64,000 bases of DNA. It comes from Alphaproteobacteria bacterium PA2. Lineage in GTDB: Bacteria; Pseudomonadota; Alphaproteobacteria; Caulobacterales; Caulobacteraceae. Below, piece after piece: positions 1-11,444 of the stretch. A program made the position numbers and the translations under genes. The notes beneath the pieces are model-generated. The model had not been told where the DNA came from. It did not search any database and saw only the letters and a program-made list of their open reading frames with translations. Each line of letters starts with the position of its first letter. Positions within the stretch are counted from its first letter, which is position 1. The stretch lies in assembly GCA_002256425.1 (NCBI GenBank), contig NKIZ01000001.1:2143001-2207000 (forward strand). Reading direction: 5' to 3'.

Positions 1-1268
1 CCTTGTCCTTCGAGAAATACGCCAAGGGCCAGAAGACCAAGCTCTCCTGGGCCCTCCTGATCGGCGGGGTTTCCTTCAGCGACCAGGAACTCAAGCTTGA
101 TCGCGGCGTCGACGTCCTGATCGCGACGCCTGGCCGCCTGCTCGACCATTTTGAGCGCGGCAAACTGCTCATGACCGGCGTCCAGATCCTGGTGGTCGAC
201 GAAGCTGACCGCATGCTCGACATGGGCTTCATTCCCGATATCGAGCGCATCTTCAAACTGACGCCGCCCAAGAAGCAGACCCTGTTCTTCTCGGCGACAA
301 TGCCACCGGAAATCACCCGTCTGACCAAGCAGTTCCTCAACGATCCCGTGCGGATCGAGGCAACCCGCCCGGCGACGACGGCGGACACCATCACCCAGTA
401 CATGATCCGGCTGCCGACCTCGGATCCCAAGGCCAAGCGTACGGCCCTGCGCATGCTGATTGGCGCTGACGATGTCCGGAACGGGATCGTCTTCTGCAAC
501 CGCAAGTCGGAAGTCGACATTGTTGCCAAGTCCCTGAGAACCCACGGCTTTGACGCTGCGGCCATTCATGGCGATCTGGACCAGCAGACCCGGATGAAGA
601 CCCTTGAGGCCTTCCGCAAGGGTGAGCTCAAGCTGCTTTGCGCTTCGGATGTCGCCGCCCGCGGCCTGGACGTGCCGGACGTCAGTCACGTCTTCAATTA
701 TGACGTGCCCCATCACGCAGACGACTATGTGCACAGGATCGGCCGGACCGGTCGGGCTGGCCGCAGCGGCAAGGCCTATATGATCGTTACCCCTGCCGAT
801 GCGAAGAACATCGACAAGGTGCTGAAGCTGATCGGCAAGGATCCCGAGGAAATCACCCTGGAAGGCGTCGATTTCGCCGCCATCAAGGATGTGCGCCGGG
901 ATGATGGCAAACCCGCCCGCGGTCGGGGAGATCGGGACCGGGACAGGGACCGCAAGCCCCGCGGCGCCCCGCGTTCGTCGAGACCTTCAGCCGACACCGA
1001 GCCTCTGGAAGTCGCACCTGCGCCTGAACCCGCGGTTCAGCCTGAGCGGGAGACGCAAAGGGACGAACCTCGCCGGACCCAGCCACGCCGGGAGTCCGCC
1101 CCACCGCGCAAGACCGCTGAGCGCCAGGAACCCGCCGCCGAGGCCCCCGCGCCACGGGGCGTCCGCGGACGCAGGCCAGAGGCGGATGACGACAGGTCGG
1201 TGGTCGGCTTTGGCTCGGACCTTCCGGCCTTCCTGTCCCGCCCGATCGCGAAAACCCCAAAGAAGTAG
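1..1268 (+). CDS. DEAD-box ATP-dependent RNA helicase, 5' truncated by window edge
   Basis: ATP-dependent RNA helicase that remodels RNA duplexes in the cytoplasm. The window starts inside the gene, so the Q motif and Walker A are missing; the codon frame begins at base 3. Counting from there, I see motif Ib ATPGR (41-45), DEAD (66-69), SAT (97-99), then the C-terminal helicase domain with ARGLDVPDV and motif VI HRIGRTGRAGR. A disordered Arg/Asp/Pro-rich tail of about 120 residues follows, as in RhlE/RhlB-type helicases. From memory, the Caulobacter degradosome helicase RhlB lies near the dgcB gene as here, and rne is 28 kb downstream, so an RNA-decay role is plausible. RhlE is an equally valid family label. 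Confidence 0.93.
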   Translation, partial: LSFEKYAKGQKTKLSWALLIGGVSFSDQELKLDRGVDVLIATPGRLLDHFERGKLLMTGVQILVVDEADRMLDMGFIPDIERIFKLTPPKKQTLFFSATMPPEITRLTKQFLNDPVRIEATRPATTADTITQYMIRLPTSDPKAKRTALRMLIGADDVRNGIVFCNRKSEVDIVAKSLRTHGFDAAAIHGDLDQQTRMKTLEAFRKGELKLLCASDVAARGLDVPDVSHVFNYDVPHHADDYVHRIGRTGRAGRSGKAYMIVTPADAKNIDKVLKLIGKDPEEITLEGVDFAAIKDVRRDDGKPARGRGDRDRDRDRKPRGAPRSSRPSADTEPLEVAPAPEPAVQPERETQRDEPRRTQPRRESAPPRKTAERQEPAAEAPAPRGVRGRRPEADDDRSVVGFGSDLPAFLSRPIAKTPKK

Positions 1269-1428
1269 GGGCAGAACAACCGCCCTGCACCTGGGGCGCA
1301 GTACAGCACTTGAATACCACCAAGAGCATCGTTTTAACGGCTCGTTTGGGTCTCGCGATTAAGGTGAATCCGAGATGTGGACGAGTCGCCCTCAGCATGT
1401 GCTGTCGGCTACAGGAAACAATGCGGTC

Positions 1429-2478
1429 ATGGCCTCTGATATCGACACCAAACTTCGAGCCCCGGAAGCCTATCCTCTGGCGCGCAGAGCGCTCGAAGCC
1501 ATGGAAAAGAATAAGGTTTGGCCGACCCCTCAGAACTTTGAACTCTGGACGCACTATGTCTGCGATCCCAGTGGCCCGCTCGCCAAGGAAATCGGCCGGA
1601 TCATAGCTGAAGGCGGCGCCTTTACCGATGGCGCCTGCGATCAATTGGCGGCGACCTATCTGGCAGGCGGAAAACTTACCGAAGAAATTCGTGACACCGG
1701 CGACGCCCTGACCAAGGAGCTGAACTCGGTTTCCCAGGCGATCAAGTCAGCGCAGAAGTCCAGCGAGGCTTACGGCGTGACCCTTGAATACGCCAGCAAG
1801 TCGCTGGACAATGACCAGGGCGATCTCAGGGAAACGGTTGAAACCCTCGCGGCCGCCACCCGGCGTATCCAGGCCGAGAATCAGACGCTGGAATCCCGCC
1901 TCTCTGACTCCACGGCGGAAGTCAGCCGTCTGCGCGAGCACCTGGAACAGGTTCGCCGCGACGCAACGACGGACGGCCTGACCAACCTGGCCAATCGCAA
2001 GGCCTTCGATGCCGAGCTTGAACGCATGTGCGCAGCCTCCGAGGCTGACGGCCTGCCATTGACCCTGGCGGTTCTGGATATCGACCACTTCAAGACCTTC
2101 AACGATACATGGGGTCACCAGACCGGTGACCAGGTCCTGCGCTATGTGGCCGGCGTCATCGGACAGTCGGGCAGTTCCCCGCGCATGGCCGCCCGCTATG
2201 GCGGGGAAGAGTTCGCCCTGCTGTTTCCGGGTGAAAACGCCTCGCAAGCCTTCAATGTCCTCGAACAAATCCGGGTTGAGGTCGCTTCGCGCATCCTCAA
2301 GCGCAGATCAACCAACGAAGATCTGGGCACCATCACCCTGTCCGCCGGCCTCGCCGAGCGCGCTACAGGCGAGAACGGGCACGAACTGCTCGAGCGCGCA
2401 GACAGTGCGCTCTACGTCTCCAAGCGCAGTGGCCGCAATCAGGTCACCCGGGCGGACTCAATTGCCTCTGCGGCTTAG
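1429..2478 (+). CDS. Diguanylate cyclase with GGEEF motif (DgcB-like)
   Basis: Makes the second messenger cyclic di-GMP from two GTP. The N-terminal ~180 residues form an alpha-helical, partly coiled-coil region with no membrane segment. The C-terminal GGDEF domain carries DGLTNLANRKAF, DIDHFK and the active-site GGEEF at residues 258-262. The residues just before it (SSPRMAARY) lack the RxxD of the allosteric I-site, so product inhibition may be absent. I chose ATG 1429 (MASDIDTKLR) because the family-like sequence starts there and an AGGA lies 12 bases upstream; a longer frame opens at 1375. The architecture matches Caulobacter DgcB, involved in surface attachment, but I claim only the family. 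Confidence 0.92.
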   Translation: MASDIDTKLRAPEAYPLARRALEAMEKNKVWPTPQNFELWTHYVCDPSGPLAKEIGRIIAEGGAFTDGACDQLAATYLAGGKLTEEIRDTGDALTKELNSVSQAIKSAQKSSEAYGVTLEYASKSLDNDQGDLRETVETLAAATRRIQAENQTLESRLSDSTAEVSRLREHLEQVRRDATTDGLTNLANRKAFDAELERMCAASEADGLPLTLAVLDIDHFKTFNDTWGHQTGDQVLRYVAGVIGQSGSSPRMAARYGGEEFALLFPGENASQAFNVLEQIRVEVASRILKRRSTNEDLGTITLSAGLAERATGENGHELLERADSALYVSKRSGRNQVTRADSIASAA

Positions 2479-2558
2479 CTGAGCCCCCGAGGCGCCCCCT
2501 AGACTGACCTAAGGTCCGCTTCCATAAAGATCAGCGAAAGCGATCTCGGGAGGACGCC

Positions 2559-3362
2559 ATGGCCTACAACAAGATTAAGACATCCGTCGCGGACGGCATT
2601 GCTGTCGTAACCCTGTCTGACCCCGCCACAATGAATGCCGCCGGGGTAGACCTGGTGGCGGAACTCCACGACGCATTTCGCAGTTTCATCCAGGATGGCT
2701 CCGAAGTCCGCTGCGTGGTTCTTACCGGCGACGGCCGCGGCTTCTGCTCGGGCGCCAACCTGTCGGGTCGAGGTGGCCCGGCCGACGAGCCCGTTGATCC
2801 TGAAGGCCCCGACGCAGGCGCAGCCCTGGAGACCGTCTACAACCCCTTCATGACCACACTGCGTGACTATCCCCTGCCCCTGGTCACCGCCATCAATGGC
2901 GCGGCCGCCGGCGTGGGGTGCTCCATCGCCCTGATGGGAGACCTGATCGTCGCTGCGGAGAGCGCCTATTTCCTGCAGGCCTTCCGGCGCATCGGCCTGG
3001 TTCCGGATGGCGGATCGACCTACCTCCTGCCCCGGCTGATCGGCAAGGCCAGGGCCATGGAAATGGCGCTTATGGGTGAGAAGATCTTCGGCAAGACCGC
3101 CCTTGATTGGGGTCTGGTCAATCGCTGCGTGCCTGATGATCAGCTGATGTCCACCGCCATGGAACTGGCCCGCTCACTGGCAGATGGTCCGTGGGCGCTG
3201 GGGTCAATCCGCAAGCTGATCTGGGAAAGCCTGGATTCCGGGTGGAGCGAACAGCTGCACAATGAGCGTATGGCCCAGAAACATGCCGGCAGGACCAACG
3301 ACTTCCGCGAAGGGGTCCTCGCCTTCCTGCAGAAGCGCATCGCTGTCTTTACCCGTAAATAG
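2559..3362 (+). CDS. Enoyl-CoA hydratase/isomerase family protein
   Basis: Crotonase-fold enzyme acting on acyl-CoA thioesters, probably hydrating or isomerising enoyl-CoA. The 267-residue length is normal. The oxyanion-hole segments are visible: GFCSGANLS (first) and NGAAAGVGCSIAL (second). The later FRRIGLVPDGGSTYLLPRLIG segment, with Asp in place of the Glu often seen, resembles PaaG/FadB1-type members used in phenylacetate or fatty-acid degradation. A strong GGGAGGA lies 8-10 bases before the ATG. It stands alone between the cyclase and the converging SUF operon. The exact substrate cannot be read from sequence. Confidence 0.9.
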   Translation: MAYNKIKTSVADGIAVVTLSDPATMNAAGVDLVAELHDAFRSFIQDGSEVRCVVLTGDGRGFCSGANLSGRGGPADEPVDPEGPDAGAALETVYNPFMTTLRDYPLPLVTAINGAAAGVGCSIALMGDLIVAAESAYFLQAFRRIGLVPDGGSTYLLPRLIGKARAMEMALMGEKIFGKTALDWGLVNRCVPDDQLMSTAMELARSLADGPWALGSIRKLIWESLDSGWSEQLHNERMAQKHAGRTNDFREGVLAFLQKRIAVFTRK

Positions 3363-3368
3363 GCCTTC

Positions 3369-3773
3369 TCAGGCCTCGAGGGCGCGGCCAGGCTCTATGG
3401 TCACGCTCTCGCCGCAGCCGCAGGCGTCGGTCTCGTTCGGATTACGGAAGACGAACTTGGCCGAGAGCTTGGTCACCTCATAGTCGATCACCGTTCCAAT
3501 CAGGAACAGGACCGCCTTGGGCTCCACCAGTATGGTGACGCCGTGGTCCTCGACGACCTCATCCAGCGGATTGGCGGACTGGGCATACTCCAGAACGTAT
3601 TCCTGCCCAGCGCAGCCGCCATTCTTCACGCCCACCCTCAAGCCTGCATAGGGCTGATCGGCCTTGGCCATGATCTCCTGAACCCGGGCCGCCGCTTCCG
3701 GCGTCAGGCTCACCACCTTGGGCCGGGGACGGCGCGGGCGGGGCGTGGATGTGGTCAGGTTCAGGTTTTCCAT
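3369..3773 (-). CDS. sufA: A-type Fe-S carrier, SufA
   Basis: Carrier or scaffold that receives Fe-S clusters and passes them to apoproteins. The A-type domain has the three conserved cysteine positions: one in NGGCAGQEY and two in the C-terminal CGC of DACGCGES. A basic, proline-rich N-terminal extension of about 20 residues (PRPRRPRPK) precedes it. It is the last gene of the minus-strand SUF operon, 15 bases after the SufT-like gene. It could equally be named IscA/ErpA-like; the location within the suf operon favours SufA. Confidence 0.92.
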   Translation of the reverse strand: MENLNLTTSTPRPRRPRPKVVSLTPEAAARVQEIMAKADQPYAGLRVGVKNGGCAGQEYVLEYAQSANPLDEVVEDHGVTILVEPKAVLFLIGTVIDYEVTKLSAKFVFRNPNETDACGCGESVTIEPGRALEA

Positions 3774-3788
3774 GTCGCCTATATGGGG

Positions 3789-4139
3789 TCAGAACATGTT
3801 GAGTTGAAGTTTAGCCTCGTCAGACATCCGCGAGGGATCCCAGGGCGGATCAAAAACAAGGTCTACCTTCACCTTGCCCAGCTCCGGAATCTCGCGGACC
3901 GCGTCCTCGACCCAGCCTGGCATTTCCCCTGCCACAGGGCAGCCGGGCGCCGTCAGGGTCATGTCTATGGCCACGTCCTTGGTGTCGGACACGTCGACCT
4001 TGTAGATCAGGCCGAGCTCGTAAATGTCCACGGGGATTTCCGGGTCATAGACCGTTTTGAACTTCTCGATCAGAAGATCGGTCAGCCGGTCCAGTTCGGC
4101 CTGGGACAGGGGCGTAACGGGGGGAGTTGCGTCATCCAT
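3789..4139 (-). CDS. SUF-associated MIP18/DUF59 protein (SufT-like)
   Basis: Small cytoplasmic protein (116 aa) of the MIP18/PaaD-like DUF59 family, which helps mature Fe-S proteins. The typical segments VYDPEIPVDIYELGLIY, MTLTAPGCPVAGE and VDLVFDPPWDPSRM are present, including the single conserved cysteine in APGCP. The chosen ATG (MDDATPP) leaves a 7-base gap after sufS; an upstream extension to 4253 would run into sufS and has no family similarity. Its place between sufS and sufA supports the role. Names used for homologues include SufT and 'SUF system Fe-S cluster assembly protein'. Confidence 0.9.
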   Translation of the reverse strand: MDDATPPVTPLSQAELDRLTDLLIEKFKTVYDPEIPVDIYELGLIYKVDVSDTKDVAIDMTLTAPGCPVAGEMPGWVEDAVREIPELGKVKVDLVFDPPWDPSRMSDEAKLQLNMF

Positions 4140-4146
4140 GGGAATC

Positions 4147-5361
4147 TCAGGCGAAGAAGGCTTGGGTGCGATTGAGGGCGTCGACGAAAGCGTCGACCTC
4201 GGCTTCGGTATTGTAGAGGGCAAATGACGCCCGCAGGCTCGACGTAACGCCAAAACGCCGCATCAGGGGCTCGGCGCAATGGGTTCCGGCGCGGACGGCG
4301 ACACCATAGCGATCGAGGATCTGCGCCACGTCGTGGGCATGGGCGCCTTCGACGGTGAAGCTGAGGATCGCGCCCTTGCCCGGCGCCTCGCCGATCACCT
4401 TCATCCAGTTGGCGCTCGCAAGGGCATCGCGCGCCCGCTGATAGAGGGCGTGCTCGTGATCCGCAGCCGCCGGGCGATCCAGCCCCTGGAACCAGGTCAG
4501 GGCGGCGTTCAGACCGATGGCCTCAAGAATGGGGGGCGTGCCAGCTTCGAACCGGTGGGGAGGGTCAGCATAGGTGATCCGGTCAAGGGCCACGTCGGCG
4601 ATCATCTCGCCCCCGCCCTGGTAGGGCGGCAGGGCGGCGAGGCGCTCAGCCTTGCCATAAAGGACGCCGATACCCGTCGGACCATAGAGCTTGTGGCCGG
4701 AAAACACATAGAAGTCAGCGCCGAGTTCGCGGACCTTCACGTCCAGGTGGACGACCGACTGACACCCATCGACCAGGGTGATGGCGCCAACCTGCCGGAC
4801 GGCTGCAACCATTTCGGCCACGGGATTCACCGTGCCCAGGACATTGGACATGTGGGTGAAGGCGGCGACCTTTGTCCTTGGCGACAGGAGGGACTTGAAA
4901 CCCTCGAGATCCAGACGGCCGTCATCAAGCACCGGGGCGAACTTCAGCACAATTCCCTGACGCTCGCGCAGGAAATGCCACGGCACGATGTTGGCGTGGT
5001 GCTCCATTTCGGTGAGCAGGATCTCATCGCCGGCGACGAGGGACTGGCCAAGGCCCGAGGCCACCAGATTGATGGCTTCCGTCGCCCCCTTGGTGAAGAC
5101 GATCTCGTTCAGATCGGCCCCGACAAAATCGGCGACCGTCTGGCGGGCCGCCTCGAAGGCCTCTGTGGTCTCATTGGCCAGGGTGTGAAGGCCCCGATGG
5201 ACATTGGCGTAGGAACTGGACATGGCCGCCGTCATGGCGTCGATCACGGCCTGCGGCTTCTGGGCCGAAGCGGCGCTGTCGAGGTAGATCAGGGGCTTGC
5301 CATTCACCTGACGCCCGAGGATCGGAAACTGGGCGCGCACAGCCTCGACATTGAAGGTCAT
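4147..5361 (-). CDS. sufS: Cysteine desulfurase SufS (group II)
   Basis: PLP enzyme that removes sulfur from L-cysteine as a persulfide for Fe-S cluster building. The 404 residues are typical. The PLP-binding lysine is in SGHKLYGPTG, the histidine in EMEHHANIVPW, and the catalytic cysteine in RAGTHCAEPLM, the group II signature. Its ATG overlaps the sufD stop as ATGA (5358-5361), indicating translational coupling. No sufE or sufU partner lies in the window, although group II desulfurases normally use one; it may be encoded elsewhere. Confidence 0.96.
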   Translation of the reverse strand: MTFNVEAVRAQFPILGRQVNGKPLIYLDSAASAQKPQAVIDAMTAAMSSSYANVHRGLHTLANETTEAFEAARQTVADFVGADLNEIVFTKGATEAINLVASGLGQSLVAGDEILLTEMEHHANIVPWHFLRERQGIVLKFAPVLDDGRLDLEGFKSLLSPRTKVAAFTHMSNVLGTVNPVAEMVAAVRQVGAITLVDGCQSVVHLDVKVRELGADFYVFSGHKLYGPTGIGVLYGKAERLAALPPYQGGGEMIADVALDRITYADPPHRFEAGTPPILEAIGLNAALTWFQGLDRPAAADHEHALYQRARDALASANWMKVIGEAPGKGAILSFTVEGAHAHDVAQILDRYGVAVRAGTHCAEPLMRRFGVTSSLRASFALYNTEAEVDAFVDALNRTQAFFA

Positions 5362-6391
5362 GGAGCGATCTCCATGGCTTGTGCAATCCAGGCCTCGATG
5401 ACGCCCCTGGCGGGCTCGCAGGAAATGGCGCCCGCCGCTTCGCTGACAAAGGCGCCGATGAGCAGGGCCCGGGCATCTGCCTCCGGCAAGCCGCGCTGTT
5501 CCATATAGAAGAGCGCCGCTTCATCCAGGGCGCCAATCGTATTGCCATGGGCGCACTGGACATCATCGGCATTGATCAGGAGTTCGGGTTTGGCGTCGAC
5601 CTCGGCCTTGTCAGACAGGACCAGGGCATGGTGACCCATCCGGGCCTCGGTGCGATCAGCCCCCTCCTCCACGATGATACGGCCCTGGAAGACGCCGCGG
5701 GCCTGATCGCGGACAACGCCCTTGGTCAGCTGGCTGGTCACCCCGTCTACCCCGAGATGGCGCACGGTCGTGGTCAGGTCGGCGTGGCGCTTCCCGGCCA
5801 GGAGGTAGACGCCATTGAGAAGGACACGGGCTCCGGCTCCCGGATGATCCACGGAAGTTTCAAGCCTCTGACGCCGCGCGCCTGATGTAGCGATGGTCTG
5901 GGAAAAGCTGGCGCCCGCGCCCAGCCGAACCTGGGCCTGGGATACCAGGACTCCGTCATCACCATCCCTGGCGAGGACGATACGCTCCACCTGGGCGCCT
6001 TCAGCAATTTCGAAATCCAGGTCCGCATTGGTCACATAGGCGCCGTCATCCCCTTCGCAGGATTCCAGCAGGATCAATTTCGATCCAGAACCAACTCGTA
6101 TTTTTGCCGAAGCCCTGAGGGCAGTTGCGCCACGGGAAATGATACGAAGCGCCAGGGTGCGTTCAGCGCCATCCTCGACCACGATCGACACGCTTTCGGA
6201 GCCACCAGCCAGCACGAGCACCTCACTCGTCAGGGCGTCGAACGGGCCGGCATCCAGCCCGTTGGGCGGCAATGCGACCGCCTTTGGCGGCAGGCTGCGC
6301 AGCAGGCCGCGAAGGTCAGTCCACCGCCAGTCCTCATCCCGCCTGCCGGGCAGCAGGCTGAGGTCGCCGGTCTCTATGGCAGAGGTCAGGC

Positions 6392-6395
<4 letters not shown>
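5358..6395 (-). CDS. sufD: SUF scaffold subunit SufD
   Basis: Component of the SufBC2D scaffold on which Fe-S clusters are assembled. The 345-residue protein shows the right-handed beta-helix core typical of SufB/SufD and the C-terminal segment with DDVQCAHGNTIGALDEAALFYMEQRGLPEADAR split over residues ~270-305, containing the conserved CxHG (CAHG). The start is GTG, overlapping the sufC stop as GTGA at 6392-6395; the stop overlaps the sufS start in the same way. Confidence 0.95.
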
Positions 6396-7137
<742 letters not shown>

Positions 7138-7138
<1 letters not shown>

Positions 7139-7535
7139 TAAAAACTCTCATCGGCGAGATATTGCGCCAGTAATTCTACGGCCGCTTCGACGGTGTCGAC
7201 CGTCTCCTGCTTACGGGGGGCTGCGCTCAGGGACGCCGTGTTCCGCTTGTCAGCAGAGGTGACGCTGGCCTTGTCGTCCTCGAAATAGGCGCGCAGCCGG
7301 AAGTTCTCGTGGTCCAGGGTCACGGCGTAACGGGTGTGATCCAGGATCAGGCCCTTCTCCCGGAGAAAGTCCTCTTCCCGCGCCAGGGCCTGATAGAGCG
7401 CCATGGCCCGGTTGTTGTCGGACTCCTGCTGGGCCCGTTCAGCATCCTCCCGCGCCCGGCGCGCGATTTCCCGTCGTCCCAGTTCATCAAAGAACGCCTG
7501 GCGCAGGGACACGGCCTGACCTTTGTTGTCCTGGC

Positions 7536-7539
<4 letters not shown>
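7138..7539 (-). CDS. Uncharacterised protein encoded between sufB and sufC
   Basis: A 133-residue soluble protein I do not recognise. Residues 1-65 are strongly charged and helical, probably coiled coil ([19 protein letters not shown]). Residues ~65-90 contain a conserved-looking [19 protein letters not shown] segment, and the rest is low complexity ending in a helix. It has no cysteines. Its ATG overlaps the sufB stop (ATGA, 7536-7539) and its stop overlaps the sufC ATG, so it must be made together with the scaffold. The context suggests an accessory of SufBCD, but that is inference. Confidence 0.85.
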
Positions 7540-9005
<1,466 letters not shown>

Positions 9006-9016
9006 TGCCTGTTGTC

Positions 9017-10150
9017 CTATGCTGCGCTGGCGCGGCGCGCCGTGAAAGAAGTCGTCATGGCCCGCCAGGCCTCGACAAAGGCCGACCAGTCCGACGCCGT
9101 GGTCGACCAGCCGCCACTGACCCGGATTGCGCAGGCCGCCAGATCATTCAGACCCATGGCCTGCAGGACATGGCTGGCCTTGACCTTGCCGGAAGAACAG
9201 GCCGAGCCGGCGCTGATCATGACGCCCGCCAGATCCAGGGCCATGACCTGCCGCTCTGCCGGAAAGCCGGGATAGGCGACGCAGAGGGTTCCATCCAGCC
9301 GACGGGCGTTCTCGCCGACAATGACGCCGCCGGCAGCCTTGAGGTCATCAATCGCGGCGTCCCGCCAGGCCTTGTTGTCATTGGCGTCGCGGAGCGCCGC
9401 CCTGGCCGCAGCTGCGAAGCCGGCAATGCCCGGCAGGTTTTCAGTTCCAGCCCGACGCCCCCGCTCCTGCCCGCCGCCGTGCTGTCGGCGGACCAGGCTG
9501 GCCCGGGGCCCGAAGGTCAGTGCGCCGACGCCCTGGGGCCCACCCAGCTTGTGGGCGGAAACGGCGTAGGTGTCGGCCTGGATGCTGCGGCTGTCGATGG
9601 CCAGCTTGCCCGCCGCCTGGACGGCGTCCACGTGCAGCCAGCCCTCGTGGGCCCGGACAATCTCCGAGGCCTCCAGCATAGGCTGGATAACGCCGGTTTC
9701 ATTGTTCGCCGCCATCAGGGCGACCAAGGGCCGGCCATCTGCGGCGTCCCAGACGCTCAGCCTGGCGGAAAGCCATGCCAGATCTGCAACGCCCTGGGCG
9801 TCAACCGGCAGGAATTCGACCTCCGCGCCCGATGCTTTGGCAGCCTCGATCACGCAGTCATGTTCGATGGCGCTGACGATCAGCCGCCGCGAACCCGCCG
9901 CTACGGCGCTCTCAATGGCCAGGCCATTGGCTTCGGTGCCGCCGCTGGTGAAGACCACTGTCGAGGCCGGACCGCCAATCAGGGCGGCCACATCGGTCCG
10001 GGCGCCCTCAAGCAGGGCCCGGGCGGCCCGCCCTGCCCCATGAACCGAGGATGGATTACCAACCCTCGCCAGGGCCTGGGTCATGGCCTCGACGGCCTCG
10101 GGTCGCACCGGGGCGGTGGCGTTGAAATCGAGATAGACGGGAGACGTCAT
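9017..10150 (-). CDS. IscS/NifS-type cysteine desulfurase (group I)
   Basis: PLP-dependent cysteine desulfurase supplying persulfide sulfur. The 377 residues contain the PLP lysine in [11 protein letters not shown], the histidine in AIEHDCV and a mobile catalytic cysteine loop [17 protein letters not shown], the group I signature. Its ATG overlaps the regulator stop (ATGA, 10147-10150). The operon therefore encodes two different desulfurases, this one and SufS, an arrangement known from other alphaproteobacteria. The dedicated recipient of this enzyme (SufB directly, or tRNA thiolation) cannot be told from sequence. Confidence 0.93.
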   Translation of the reverse strand: MTSPVYLDFNATAPVRPEAVEAMTQALARVGNPSSVHGAGRAARALLEGARTDVAALIGGPASTVVFTSGGTEANGLAIESAVAAGSRRLIVSAIEHDCVIEAAKASGAEVEFLPVDAQGVADLAWLSARLSVWDAADGRPLVALMAANNETGVIQPMLEASEIVRAHEGWLHVDAVQAAGKLAIDSRSIQADTYAVSAHKLGGPQGVGALTFGPRASLVRRQHGGGQERGRRAGTENLPGIAGFAAAARAALRDANDNKAWRDAAIDDLKAAGGVIVGENARRLDGTLCVAYPGFPAERQVMALDLAGVMISAGSACSSGKVKASHVLQAMGLNDLAACAIRVSGGWSTTASDWSAFVEAWRAMTTSFTARRASAA

Positions 10151-10590
10151 GACGCAGGCGTCTCCGGGGCCAGCCGACCCAGAGCCACGTCCGCCAGGGT
10201 GACCGAAGCCAGGTAGCCCTCGATCTTGCGGCCCATTTCCTCCCAGAGGTCATGGGTCAGACAGCGTTCGCCCTTCAGCATGCAGCCCTTGGACTTGCCG
10301 CTGCAGCGGGTGGCCCGCAGGGGTTCATCCACAGCCATGACGATCTCGGCGATGGAGGTCGCGTCGGGCGTGCGGGCCAGCAGATAGCCGCCGCCGGGCC
10401 CCCGCAGACTGCGCACCAGGCCCTGACGACGCAGGCGGGCGAAGAGCTGTTCCAGATAGGACAGGGAAATCTGCTGGCGCACAGCGATCTCCGCCAGGGA
10501 CACGGCCCGCTCGCCGCTCGCAGACCCCTGACGACGCGCCAGGTCGGCCATGGCCATGACCGCGTATCGCCCTTTGGTGCTGAGTCTCAT
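10147..10590 (-). CDS. iscR: Rrf2-family Fe-S regulator, IscR-like
   Basis: Winged-helix repressor that senses Fe-S status and controls the downstream operon. The Rrf2 helix-turn-helix includes MRLSTKGRYAVMAMADLA and the SLSYLEQLFARLRRQGLV recognition region. The cluster-binding cysteines are in RCSGKSKGCMLKGERC, spaced C-x6-C-x6-C, one residue more per gap than E. coli IscR (C-x5-C-x5-C). I chose the ATG at 10590 because all family members start MRLSTKGRY; the open frame upstream is not conserved in character. It is the first gene of the nine-gene SUF operon. Confidence 0.92.
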   Translation of the reverse strand: MRLSTKGRYAVMAMADLARRQGSASGERAVSLAEIAVRQQISLSYLEQLFARLRRQGLVRSLRGPGGGYLLARTPDATSIAEIVMAVDEPLRATRCSGKSKGCMLKGERCLTHDLWEEMGRKIEGYLASVTLADVALGRLAPETPAS

Positions 10591-10705
10591 CTGGCTTGCG
10601 GGTCCGAGTCGGTTTTTTCGAGCGTTTTGCAGGCGCCTTGTGCTAAAGCCGCCGCCTCGCGCTGAACTGTCCTGCTTGAGTGACGCACTTAGGAAGACCC
10701 AGCGC

Positions 10706-10718
10706 ATTAGTCAACTAT
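10706..10718 (-). promoter_or_regulatory. Candidate IscR half-site overlapping a -35 element upstream of iscR
   Basis: Read on the minus strand this is ATAGTTGACTAAT. It matches all 13 positions of the first half of the E. coli IscR type 1 consensus (ATASYYGACTRWW), but the second half that should follow is poor. It contains TTGACT, a good -35 hexamer, about 120 bases before the iscR ATG. It lies between iscR and the divergent hydrolase, so it could affect either gene. Confidence 0.4.
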
Positions 10719-10757
10719 TACGCCCCACCCAAATGGGGGACAATTCAAGGGTTCGAC

Positions 10758-11408
10758 ATGCCTGAGGTGGTTTTGACCGGCGCAGCCGGACGGATTGAAG
10801 GTCGCTATACGGCCGGCAAGACTGAAACGGCGCCCATCGCCCTGATCATGCACCCGCACCCCAAGGCCGGCGGGCAGATGAACAACCCGGTCAATGTCCA
10901 GCTCTTCCACCTGTTCATGAAGCGCGGCTTCTCGGTTCTGCGCTTCAATTTCCGTGGCGTGGGCCGCAGCCAGGGTGAGTTCGACTCCGGCATTGGCGAG
11001 TTGGCTGACGCCGCCACCGCCCTGGACTGGCTGCAGACCACCAATCCCGCCGCCTCCCAGTGCTGGGTCGCCGGCTATTCCTTCGGGGCCTGGGTCAGCA
11101 TGCAGCTGCTGATGCGCCGCCCTGAAACCGACGGCTTCATCTCGGTGTCGCCGCCGACCAACATGTACGACTTCAGCTTCCTGGCCCCCTGCCCCGCTTC
11201 GGGCCTGATCCTGCACGGCAGCGCCGATACGGTTGTGCCGCCGGTGGAAGTCGAACGCGTGGTTTCCAAGCTGCGCACGCAGAAGGGCATTGTCATTGAC
11301 CATGAAGTGGTCGACGGCGCTTCCCACTTCTGGGCGGAAAACCTGCCGGATGTGGAACGTCATGTGGGCGACTATCTGGACAAACGGATCGCCGCCGACC
11401 CAATCTAG
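10758..11408 (+). CDS. Small alpha/beta hydrolase
   Basis: Cytoplasmic serine hydrolase of 216 residues in the dienelactone hydrolase-like group. The nucleophile elbow GYSFGAW (Ser), an acid in LHGSADTVVPP and the histidine in DGASHFWAEN make a complete triad. The HPHPKAGG segment near residue 33 is typical of this small conserved family, often annotated simply as alpha/beta hydrolase. I chose ATG 10758 because upstream residues lie in the divergent promoter region. The substrate is unknown; no conserved link to Fe-S assembly can be seen beyond adjacency. Confidence 0.88.
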   Translation: MPEVVLTGAAGRIEGRYTAGKTETAPIALIMHPHPKAGGQMNNPVNVQLFHLFMKRGFSVLRFNFRGVGRSQGEFDSGIGELADAATALDWLQTTNPAASQCWVAGYSFGAWVSMQLLMRRPETDGFISVSPPTNMYDFSFLAPCPASGLILHGSADTVVPPVEVERVVSKLRTQKGIVIDHEVVDGASHFWAENLPDVERHVGDYLDKRIAADPI

Positions 11409-11444
11409 CGGTCCCATAACACCGCAGGGACGCCTGATCGCACC

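Noticed and set aside
883..1644. Long open frame on the minus strand across the helicase tail and cyclase start
   Set aside because: Basic, low-complexity product lying antisense to two clearly real genes; no family similarity.
4279..5508. 409-codon open frame opposite sufS
   Set aside because: Shadow of a high-GC gene on the other strand; SufS and SufD explain the region.
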